The position numbers were made by a program, and so were the translations under genes. Below the pieces are notes generated by a model, which had not been told where the DNA came from, did no database searches, and saw only the letters and a program-made list of their open reading frames with translations. A stretch of DNA of 64,000 nt from Aureibaculum flavum (GTDB taxonomy: Bacteria > Bacteroidota > Bacteroidia > Flavobacteriales > Flavobacteriaceae), in the NCBI RefSeq assembly GCF_016406085.1, contig NZ_JAEHFJ010000001.1, forward strand, positions 682,001-746,000, read 5' to 3'. Shown one piece after another: positions 18,556-27,138 of the stretch (within the stretch, counting starts at the first letter, position 1; every line of letters begins with the position of its first letter).

Positions 18556-21045
18556 TTATTTTGGATCTAAAATATTTTCGATTCTCTCAACAACATCTTG
18601 TAAATGAATTCTTTTCATTCCTGAAGAATTTGCTGCAGACGATCTTACCGATCTTTGTAACGTTTTTAACTCTGCCCTTACAATAGGTCTGATATCAGAT
18701 TCTTTTACATTTACATTGGTTCTAGAAATCCATCTTCTAAACTGAGGTGGAATAGAAGTTTGCTCATTCTTCATTAAATACTCCATTCTATCAATATAGG
18801 CACGTTGTAAATTTCTTCTATAAGTATCTATTGAACGTCCATTATAAACTTCGCTCCAAATACCTCTTCTTAAATCTCGCATCATGTCCACTAAATTATA
18901 GGCTTTAGTTCCATTTAGCGTTTCATTTTCTATCATTCTAGCCATTCTACCGAAATCTAAAATATTATTTAAGGTTCTTGCTTGAACTCCTCTCACTCTT
19001 TCTACAACGCCTGCACTTTCAAACTTATTAAAAATATTAGCATCAATCATCCATTTTGGAGTTTCAAATAAATTTTTATGTAAAAATTTTAATGATTCTT
19101 TTTGGCGTTCTTTTCCTACGTGAGTATATACTGCCCCTTCTTGGTCAGATGTTTTATAATATTCATATACACCACCAATATTTGAAGTCACATGGCCCAT
19201 GTAACGATTAAATTGAGAAAGTACATGTCCGTACATCGTTTCTAAATCATCGTAGTTCTCTCCTGGCTTAGTTGTCCATTTTATCAAATTAGGTACAATT
19301 CGCTTAAGATTAGCAATACCATAATCACTAGCTTTTATAGCATCATCACCTAAATCTTCTGTTTGAGAACTCGGATCAATTACTCCACTTTGTTGTTTTC
19401 CAAATCGATACATTGGATCTCCTGCATGTTTTAAAATCCATGAATCTAAGGTCTTCTTTTCGTCTGCCGCAGTTTTAGCATCTAAAATAGGTCTATATCC
19501 CCAAGAAATAGAATACTTGTCATACACACCAATATTTGGCATTAATGCAACTCCATTATCTTCTGGCTGAGCAACGTAATTAAAACGTGCATAATCCATT
19601 ATTGAAGGTGCTGTACCATATTTTTCAGTAAACGATTTTGATCTTAAAGAGTCAACTGCATATGCAGAACTACTCCCCATATTATGTGGTAAACCAAGCG
19701 TATGCCCAACTTCGTGAGACGAAACAAATTTTATCAATTCACCCATAACCTCATCCTTAAATTCAGCGGTTTGAGCATTAGGGTTAATGGCAGCGGTTTG
19801 AACAAAGAACCATCCATTTAATAAACTCATTACATTATGGTACCAATTGATATCAGATTCAAGAATTTCTCCAGAACGAGGGTCACTTACGTGAGGTCCA
19901 TTTGCATTTGGTATTGGAGAAGCTAAATATCGAACTACAGAATAACGTACATCTTCAGGTGTCCATTCTGGATCTTCCTCTACAGTTGGTGGGTCTTTCG
20001 CAATAATTGCTTCTTTAAAACCTGCTGCTTCAAATGCAACTTGCCAATCTTCAATACCTTGTTTAATATATTTTCTCCATTTTACCGGTGTTGCTCTATC
20101 AATATAATAAATAATTTGTTTTTTTGGAACAACCAATTCTCCTCTTTTAAACTTCTCAATATCTTCATCCTTCACTTCCAATCTCCATCTATCCAAATAG
20201 GTAACTCTATCACTTTTTTGAGCTTCTAGCCCATAATCTGTTTGACCCGAGGTAAACCACCCTACTCTTTCGTCGAACATTCTGCGTTTCATTGGCACTT
20301 TTGGCAATAGCACCATTGAATTATTAATTTCAATAGATATAGTACCGGTACTTGAATTAGATGGAGGTGAACCTGCCATATATGTTTTTACGTGCCTCGC
20401 TTCAATATTAGTTGGGTAACTCTTTACACTTTGAATAAAAGATTTATCAGCATCTAAACGAGATACTTTATATTGTTTTCTAGACCTATCAGGTAAACCC
20501 AACGCTTTAACATCTTTGTTATAAAAATCAGTTACATCAATAACGGTTGCCGTTGAATCTTTGCTAAAAGCTTTGATTGGAAAAGTATATAGAATAGGTT
20601 CAAAATTCGAATTTACAACAGCCTCATGCACTGGTAAAGAATCTGAAGCAACTACAGAATAGGAAACTACTCTTGCTATTATTTTTTTACCATGTTTCTG
20701 CCAGCGAACTACTTTCGTATTTTGTTTACCTCCACCGAAACCAATACCTGATGCCGTTTTAGCGATACGTGTTACCATTAACATTTCACGTTCTAATAAA
20801 GAATCTGGAATTTCATAAAAGTACTTTTCATCTAATTCATGAACCTTAAACAAACCTTCATCTGTTTTTGCTTCTTTGGTAATTACCTTGCTATACGCTT
20901 GAATAGCTCCTTTTTTTGCTGGCGGTTTCTTAGCGGTTTGAGCTGCTTTAGCCTTTGATTTACTCGCCTCTTTTGAGCTAGAACAAGAAGCTGTTAATAA
21001 TGCCATTACTACAATGGTCATTGCAATAGGTAGTCTTTTAAACAT
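18556..21045 (-). CDS. Zinc-dependent metalloprotease lipoprotein (DUF5117/DUF5118 family)
   Basis: An 829-residue envelope lipoprotein. The signal peptide ends in the lipobox LTASC (Cys20). The region with KYFYEIPDSLLEREMLMVTR and later ERVGWFTSGQTDYG belongs to the DUF5118/DUF5117 halves. The zincin motif HEVGHTLGLPH lies near residue 440, with a Met-turn-like SIMDYARFNY downstream. It presumably degrades peptides or proteins at the cell surface or in the periplasm; the substrate is unknown. It is transcribed alone, with a terminator behind it. Confidence 0.9.
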   Translation of the reverse strand: MFKRLPIAMTIVVMALLTASCSSSKEASKSKAKAAQTAKKPPAKKGAIQAYSKVITKEAKTDEGLFKVHELDEKYFYEIPDSLLEREMLMVTRIAKTASGIGFGGGKQNTKVVRWQKHGKKIIARVVSYSVVASDSLPVHEAVVNSNFEPILYTFPIKAFSKDSTATVIDVTDFYNKDVKALGLPDRSRKQYKVSRLDADKSFIQSVKSYPTNIEARHVKTYMAGSPPSNSSTGTISIEINNSMVLLPKVPMKRRMFDERVGWFTSGQTDYGLEAQKSDRVTYLDRWRLEVKDEDIEKFKRGELVVPKKQIIYYIDRATPVKWRKYIKQGIEDWQVAFEAAGFKEAIIAKDPPTVEEDPEWTPEDVRYSVVRYLASPIPNANGPHVSDPRSGEILESDINWYHNVMSLLNGWFFVQTAAINPNAQTAEFKDEVMGELIKFVSSHEVGHTLGLPHNMGSSSAYAVDSLRSKSFTEKYGTAPSIMDYARFNYVAQPEDNGVALMPNIGVYDKYSISWGYRPILDAKTAADEKKTLDSWILKHAGDPMYRFGKQQSGVIDPSSQTEDLGDDAIKASDYGIANLKRIVPNLIKWTTKPGENYDDLETMYGHVLSQFNRYMGHVTSNIGGVYEYYKTSDQEGAVYTHVGKERQKESLKFLHKNLFETPKWMIDANIFNKFESAGVVERVRGVQARTLNNILDFGRMARMIENETLNGTKAYNLVDMMRDLRRGIWSEVYNGRSIDTYRRNLQRAYIDRMEYLMKNEQTSIPPQFRRWISRTNVNVKESDIRPIVRAELKTLQRSVRSSAANSSGMKRIHLQDVVERIENILDPK

Positions 21046-21156
21046 AAATTATTTGAATGAAAGGGTTAATTAATCTTAAAAAAACGAAATTATTGAATAA
21101 TGATTAATTAATTCTTAATGAAATGTTAAAGAAACAGTTAAGATTCAATCTTTGAC

Positions 21157-22638
21157 CTATTTCTTTATAAAATTCTCAGGAAAACCTTCAACAGTTAAAT
21201 TCCATAATTCTGGCAAAACAAAATATACAAATAGGGTAAGGATAATTATGGAAATAACATTCATAATGATACCTTTTGATACCATATCTGGAATTCGTAA
21301 ATATCCAGATCCAAAAACTACAGCATTTGGAGGTGTTGCTACAGGAAGCATAAATGCACACGAGGCTGCAACTGCGGCTGCAACCATCAATATTAATGGA
21401 TGCACATCAACTGTTAAAGCCATAGGTGCCAACACCGGTAACAACATTGCCGTTGTTGCTAAATTTGATGTTATTTCTGTTAAAAAATTGACCGCTGTTA
21501 TTAAAACCAATATCAATAGAATGATAGTTAATCCACCAAAAGCAGTCATTTGACTACCTAACCAAAATGCAAGGCCACTAACTTCAAAACCTTTTGCTAA
21601 TGCCATACCTCCGCCAAACAGCAAAATAATTCCCCATGGTAATTTTACAGCTTCGTCCCAATTTATAAGTTTGTCTTTTTTATCTTTTGATGGAATTAAA
21701 AATAATACAATTGCAAATGTTATTGCTATTATAGTATCATCTAATTGAGGTACTATTTTTTGCAATAAAAATGAGCGTGTTATCCAACAAAAAGCTGTTA
21801 ATGCAAAAACAAATGATACTACTTTTTCTTCATAAGTAATTTTTCCTAAACCCCTTAAAAGTCTCTTGATTTCTGCTCTACCTCCAGGAAATTCTTTTTG
21901 CTTAAACGTAAATGCATATTTGGTTAAATATTGGTAACAAATAAAAAGAAGTACCACCGTAATAGGAAAACCGAAAATAAACCATTGTGAAAAAGTAATT
22001 TCATATCCATAAGTTTCTTCAACTACACCTGCCAAGACCAAATTTGGGGGAGTGCCAATTAACGTCGACATACCACCAATAGAAGCACTATAAGCAATTG
22101 CCAGCATTAATGCTTTACCAAAAGTGCGATTTTCATCTTCAACGGTATTTGGGTTATCTTTTAACTGTTTGATAATAGCAATCCCAATGGGTAACATCAT
22201 AACTGCAGTCGCTGTGTTGGAAATCCACATAGAGAGAAAAGCCGTTGCCAGCATAAAACCTAATATAATTTTCCGAATGTCAGAACCTATAAAATTAATA
22301 ATATTTAGAGCTATCCGTTTATGTAAATTCCATTTTTCAATGGCAATGGCAATTATGAAACCACCCAAATATAAAAACACGTATTTATGACCGTATGAGC
22401 CACTTGTTGATGCAATATCTAAGCCACCAGAAAGCGGAAACAACACAATGGGCAACAATGCTGTTACAGCAATAGGTATGGCTTCGGTTATCCACCAAAT
22501 GGCAATCCATAAAGTCGCAGCAAGTACTGCATTGGCTTCTCTAGACAAGCCTTCTGGATGGAAAAAATACAAAACTAAAGCAAAAACCACAGGTCCTAAA
22601 ACAAGTCCTATTTTTTGCGTTATGGTAGTTTGATTCAT
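21157..22638 (-). CDS. SLC13/DASS family sodium-coupled anion transporter
   Basis: A 493-residue inner-membrane transporter with about 12 hydrophobic segments. The two pseudo-symmetric SNT motifs of the divalent anion:sodium symporters are seen: SNTATAVMMLPIG (about residue 140) and TEITSNLATTAMLLPVL (about 400). The likely substrate is a dicarboxylate such as succinate or malate, with sulfate or phosphate less likely; the sequence alone does not decide. A plausible promoter (TTG, 16-base gap, TAGATTTA at 22660-22667) precedes it. Confidence 0.88.
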   Translation of the reverse strand: MNQTTITQKIGLVLGPVVFALVLYFFHPEGLSREANAVLAATLWIAIWWITEAIPIAVTALLPIVLFPLSGGLDIASTSGSYGHKYVFLYLGGFIIAIAIEKWNLHKRIALNIINFIGSDIRKIILGFMLATAFLSMWISNTATAVMMLPIGIAIIKQLKDNPNTVEDENRTFGKALMLAIAYSASIGGMSTLIGTPPNLVLAGVVEETYGYEITFSQWFIFGFPITVVLLFICYQYLTKYAFTFKQKEFPGGRAEIKRLLRGLGKITYEEKVVSFVFALTAFCWITRSFLLQKIVPQLDDTIIAITFAIVLFLIPSKDKKDKLINWDEAVKLPWGIILLFGGGMALAKGFEVSGLAFWLGSQMTAFGGLTIILLILVLITAVNFLTEITSNLATTAMLLPVLAPMALTVDVHPLILMVAAAVAASCAFMLPVATPPNAVVFGSGYLRIPDMVSKGIIMNVISIIILTLFVYFVLPELWNLTVEGFPENFIKK

Positions 22639-22850
22639 TTGTAGTTAGCTGATATTGGGTAAATCTAAGGTTTTTTTTTGAGTCAAAATGGCAATCAAAA
22701 CTATTGTCCACTTTAAGAGCGTTTGAATGGTGTTTTTTTACTCCTATTTATAAACATTAAACCTCTAATAATACTCCAAATGATTTTCCATCATCATAAA
22801 TGACATCTCTAAAACTGACATAAAAAACGCTAGGTTTTTATTAGTTGACC

Positions 22851-24437
22851 TTAATTCTTTAGAATTTTAATGAATTCAGAATTTTCTTCAACTGAAATTT
22901 TGATAAAATACAAACCGTCTGTTAAATTTTCTAAATTTATAAATTCAGAATTCATTCTATTTAGGACTACTTTCCCTGTTAAATCATAAACCTGAATTTC
23001 ATCAATACGTTTATTAAAATTAAGTACGTCTTTTGTAGGATTGGGATAAACGTATAAATTATTAAAATACGAATTATCAACGGTTAGCGTTTGAATACAA
23101 TTATCTGAAATAGAATTTACATCTTCAATAATCCCAGTATTATTAAAAGCAACACCATTGAAACCTGCATAATTTTCAGGATATCTATGTGCTCTAAAAG
23201 ATCCGTTACCAATAGGTGTATCAAATTGACTAAAAGTGCTATTTTCATTTATAGGAATAATATAAACCCAAACCACATTTCCTGAAGCATCAATTTCGGC
23301 AATTCTACCAAGACCAGTTTCATTAATTAGAGCATTTCCATTAGACATTATTTGCACTCCACTTCTAGAAGATTCAATCATTAATTCGCCTAAGATGGTG
23401 CCATCATAAGACCAATAATAATCAGTTGGTAAAAACTTACCTGAAGCTAAACTATATACACCATTACTATCATTCGGATCAATAATATGAACGGAAGACG
23501 CATCTAAATCAGAACCATAACCATCATTATTAAAAACGGACATCTTACCTTTATGAGAACCTTCAGTAATCCATTTAATATCATGTTGTCTTCCTAATTT
23601 TCTATCATCGCTCGTTCCTTGATCGTAAGCTTCAGGATTTCCCCATCGCCATAGAAAATCTCCACCCTTACCATAAATGCCACCTGAATGCGTTGCCGCT
23701 TCTGCTGCAGTAGTACTGTGATCTAAAACAAAGACTTCGCTTAAATGTCTTGATGAGAACGCTATTTGATCTAAGTCTTCATTATAATCAATTGCATTGG
23801 CATGTATAGGATTAAAAGAGTTACCATTATCGTAATTTATATCCAATAATTGAGGACTACTCGAAATATTTCCAAAATTAGGTTTAGTAGCATCAAAATC
23901 TTGTATCAAATGATCAAAAAGCTTCCATTCCCAAACAATGGTAGCAGAATCAATACCTAAAGGTTTAATCTCAACAATCCTTTCTAAATCTAAAGAGTCA
24001 ACAACAAATGGTGTGTCCTTGCCTTCTGCTATCATTTCAGCAATGGTATAATTATCTCTAATTAATACCAAAAAGTTGCCATTTGGTAAAGGTTCAATAT
24101 CGTGATGCATAGTAAAACCAAGAACCTCCATATAATTGAGACTCCAAAGGACATTGTTGTTCCAATCTCTGATGTCTGCTTTAGTACTATTACCTTGCAA
24201 TAAATTACCATTCTCCAACAGATAAGCTTGTCGACTTATTTGACCTGAGAAATCCCATTGATTAACCGCCTCTCCACAATTATTGATTAGATAAACTCGA
24301 TCATCTGACAAGGTATTAAATAAGGTGTAACCATTTGATTTAGGGATATTATCATCATTAAAAACTAAACCAATTGTTTCTTGTGCAAGAGTAAACTTGA
24401 AACTTACTATAACAAATAAGAATATTATCTTTTTCAT
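22851..24437 (-). CDS. Aryl-sulfotransferase (ASST)-like propeller protein with T9SS sorting domain
   Basis: A 528-residue secreted protein with a signal peptide ending near FTLAQ (residue 19). The body resembles ASST-type six-bladed propellers: repeated segments such as QAYLLENGNLLQGN, MHHDIEPLPNGNFLVL and FLWRWGNPEAYDQG, the last close to the conserved WRWG context of this family. The final 70 residues (YVYPNPTKDVLNFN to FIKILKN) are a type A T9SS signal, so it is exported and anchored. True sulfotransferase activity is not certain. Many flavobacterial members are annotated only by fold. Confidence 0.8.
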   Translation of the reverse strand: MKKIIFLFVIVSFKFTLAQETIGLVFNDDNIPKSNGYTLFNTLSDDRVYLINNCGEAVNQWDFSGQISRQAYLLENGNLLQGNSTKADIRDWNNNVLWSLNYMEVLGFTMHHDIEPLPNGNFLVLIRDNYTIAEMIAEGKDTPFVVDSLDLERIVEIKPLGIDSATIVWEWKLFDHLIQDFDATKPNFGNISSSPQLLDINYDNGNSFNPIHANAIDYNEDLDQIAFSSRHLSEVFVLDHSTTAAEAATHSGGIYGKGGDFLWRWGNPEAYDQGTSDDRKLGRQHDIKWITEGSHKGKMSVFNNDGYGSDLDASSVHIIDPNDSNGVYSLASGKFLPTDYYWSYDGTILGELMIESSRSGVQIMSNGNALINETGLGRIAEIDASGNVVWVYIIPINENSTFSQFDTPIGNGSFRAHRYPENYAGFNGVAFNNTGIIEDVNSISDNCIQTLTVDNSYFNNLYVYPNPTKDVLNFNKRIDEIQVYDLTGKVVLNRMNSEFINLENLTDGLYFIKISVEENSEFIKILKN

Positions 24438-24453
24438 ATGTAAAAATGAATTT

Positions 24454-24461
24454 CAAATATA
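24454..24461 (-). promoter_or_regulatory. Candidate -7 box of the ASST-like gene
   Basis: TATATTTG on the minus strand matches TAnnTTTG and lies 16 bases before the start codon. The -33 part is not clear. Confidence 0.4.
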
Positions 24462-24583
24462 ATTAACTTAAATTAAAAATTATGAATTTAAAATAACAGC
24501 TATAGTAATTTAGCAACGAACATGTTATAAAGAGGTAACAATAAATGCTGTTGTGCCGATTATTCTGATAAAAAGTCGGTGCC

Positions 24584-24841
24584 TTATTTGTTAAACCTCA
24601 CAAACCGAATTACAGAACTGGTACCCACATGGAAAAGCCCTTCATTTAGCTCAACCTCTTTCTCTTCCAACTCAATAATTTCGAAATTTTTAAAGTCGGT
24701 TTAAAATTCGTGTATTGAACATAGTGTTTCCAAATCTCTTAGGCCACCAATCTTTGGATTTTTAGTTCTGTATTCTAAATATTTTTTACTAAAATTTTCA
24801 ACAATTAACATTCCACCTTTGCGTAAATAGGAACTTAATAA
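24584..24841 (-). pseudogene. Duplicated 3' end of the methyltransferase gene (remnant)
   Basis: This stretch matches, without gaps, the last 257 or so bases of the intact methyltransferase gene at 29814-30437, same strand, with about nine in ten bases identical by hand count. It has an in-frame stop (TAA for Lys at 24701-24703) and no start. The match ends one base before the GH92 stop codon. The two copies are direct repeats around the GH3-GH92 pair, which points to insertion or duplication at the methyltransferase 3' end. Confidence 0.88.
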
Positions 24842-27136
24842 CTACTTTTGGGGACTATTACCCATCTCTATAGTTAAAGTACCACCTGCTTTAATATCAT
24901 TATGTGTAAAGAATAGGTCTTTAAGTTCTTTTCCATTTAAAGTCACTTTTTGAACATATTTATTTTCAGCACTGTTTTTTTTGGTAATAATAGTAAATGC
25001 TTTATTATTGGTTAGAGGTATGGTAACAGTATCAAACAAAGGTCTGCCAATAACATAAGTAGGGTCTCCCGGAGCCACTTGGTAAAAGCCCATAGCACTC
25101 ATAATATACCATGCCGACATCTGCCCACAGTCTTCATTTCCAATAATACCATCGGGTTTTGTAGTATAAAATTCTTTTAATATTTGATCAACCAGTTCTT
25201 GCGTTTTCCAAGGTTGCCCTGCATAAGTGTACAAATAAGAAATATGGTGGCTGGGCTCATTACCATGTGCATATTGTCCAATTAATCCTGTAATATCTCC
25301 ACTGGCGTTATCGCCATCTATAATTGAAGAAGTGGTAAAAAGCGAGTCTAATTTTGCAATATATTGCTCTTTGTTTTTAAACAATCTTGAAAAACCATCA
25401 ATATCATGTGGCACAAACCAGGTCCATTGCCATGCATTACCTTCAACATAATCTGAATTTTCATGATTTGAGTACTTCGGGTTAAAAGGTGTTACCCAAC
25501 TACCATCTTCATTTTTACCACGCATAAAGCCCGTTTCAGCATCAAAATAAAGTTTGTAGTTTAAAGCACGTTTTTCAAATGCTGTAGCAAGCTCATTGTT
25601 ATTATTTTGTTTTGCAATTTGTGCTATACACCAATCATAATAGGCATTTTCTAAACCATAAGTTACTGAAGCTCCAATCTTATCTGAAGGAATATGCTTG
25701 CCTTCATTAATAAATTTATTATGCAACGTCATTAATCGTTCTTTTCTAGGTTCTTTAATGGGTTTTAATAAGTCTAGATTGTAGGATGCACTAGTCAATA
25801 CGGCTTTTAATGCCAACTCTTTATCAATACCTTTTAAATTTTTCGTTAGGGCATCTGCAATATTGGCAACAGCGGGATAACCTACCATAGTACCTGTATA
25901 ATTTGAGACTAGTGGCCATTTGGGTAACAAACCACCTTGTTCATATTTTAATAATAGATTGTTTGCCCAATTGATTGCACTTGGTTCATCAATAATAGTC
26001 ATTAATGGGTGTAAAGCTCTAAAAGTATCCCATAATGAATATACAGTATAGTTGACTTGACCTTCTTGAGCTTGATGAATTGCTTTATCCATACCTCTAT
26101 AACGACCATCTGTATCTTGGTAAATCATTGGAGCAATCATACTATGATATAATGCCGTGTAAAACGTAATTAAGGTTTCTTCATTATTTGTAGTTACAGC
26201 AATTCTTTGAAGTTCTTTTTCCCAAACATCCTTTGCGTTTTGTTGTACTCTATTGAAGTCCCAATGTGGCAATTCTGATTTCAAATTTTTCTTGGCACCA
26301 TCATAATCTACGTAAGAAATTCCCACTTTAACAAATAGAGATTCATTTTCAAGAGATTCGAAATTTAAATAAGAATAGATATCTGTCGCTTTATATATTT
26401 TTTTTGAAGTGTCTGTATTTATACTATCAACATTTACAGTTTCAATTTGAAAAGGACTAGAAAATTCAGCATAAAAGTAGACTTTATTATCATTTGCCCA
26501 TCCTGTGGTTTGTTTTAAGCCTCTGATTGTTTTATTATCTACAAATTCAATTTCATTTGCAATATTACTGTTGCTCCAAGTACGTTGTAGGGTGTGCCCA
26601 AGATCAAATAGTAAACGTTTTTTTGCATCTTTAGAATAGGTGTATTTGTGCATACCTACGCGTTCAGTAACGGCTAATTCTGCTTTTACTTGATAGTTAT
26701 CAAATTTTACTGAATATACTCCAACTTCGGCATGCTCATTTTTTTTACTGAAAGTAGCCACAGGTTTTTCATTACTTGTACCCGTAAATGGAAGTAATAA
26801 CACATCTCCCATATCACCAATACCTGTACCACTTAAATGCGTGTGTGAAAAGCCATAAATTGTAGTATCATCATTATGGTAACCACTTGAAGCGTCCCAT
26901 CCATTAAGTTTAGTGTCAGGACTTAATTGCACCATTCCATGTGGCATCACTGGTCCAGGGTACGTGTGACCATGGAACCCCGTGCCAATAAACGGGTCAA
27001 CATAACTTAATACATCCACTGTATTTTTTGTTTCTGAGATTGCTTCAAAATGCTGCGTATTGTTCTTTTTGCAAGATGTTATACAAAAAGCGAATAGAAC
27101 CATTAAAAGGCTGTTTTTAATACAATTGATATTCAT
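24842..27136 (-). CDS. GH92 alpha-mannosidase lipoprotein
   Basis: A 764-residue glycoside hydrolase family 92 enzyme with a lipoprotein signal (CITSC, Cys22). GH92 hallmarks are DPFIGTGFHGHTYPGPVMP near residue 47, SHTHLSGTGIGDMGD, and the catalytic GNEDCGQMSAWYIMSAMG near residue 670. Family members are calcium-dependent exo-alpha-mannosidases acting on N-glycans or yeast and algal mannans. The linkage specificity is not readable here. It starts 2 bases after the GH3 gene, forming a two-gene operon. Its stop codon directly touches the methyltransferase remnant. No SusC/D pair is nearby, so this is not a complete PUL. Confidence 0.94.
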   Translation of the reverse strand: MNINCIKNSLLMVLFAFCITSCKKNNTQHFEAISETKNTVDVLSYVDPFIGTGFHGHTYPGPVMPHGMVQLSPDTKLNGWDASSGYHNDDTTIYGFSHTHLSGTGIGDMGDVLLLPFTGTSNEKPVATFSKKNEHAEVGVYSVKFDNYQVKAELAVTERVGMHKYTYSKDAKKRLLFDLGHTLQRTWSNSNIANEIEFVDNKTIRGLKQTTGWANDNKVYFYAEFSSPFQIETVNVDSINTDTSKKIYKATDIYSYLNFESLENESLFVKVGISYVDYDGAKKNLKSELPHWDFNRVQQNAKDVWEKELQRIAVTTNNEETLITFYTALYHSMIAPMIYQDTDGRYRGMDKAIHQAQEGQVNYTVYSLWDTFRALHPLMTIIDEPSAINWANNLLLKYEQGGLLPKWPLVSNYTGTMVGYPAVANIADALTKNLKGIDKELALKAVLTSASYNLDLLKPIKEPRKERLMTLHNKFINEGKHIPSDKIGASVTYGLENAYYDWCIAQIAKQNNNNELATAFEKRALNYKLYFDAETGFMRGKNEDGSWVTPFNPKYSNHENSDYVEGNAWQWTWFVPHDIDGFSRLFKNKEQYIAKLDSLFTTSSIIDGDNASGDITGLIGQYAHGNEPSHHISYLYTYAGQPWKTQELVDQILKEFYTTKPDGIIGNEDCGQMSAWYIMSAMGFYQVAPGDPTYVIGRPLFDTVTIPLTNNKAFTIITKKNSAENKYVQKVTLNGKELKDLFFTHNDIKAGGTLTIEMGNSPQK

Positions 27137-27138
27137 AG

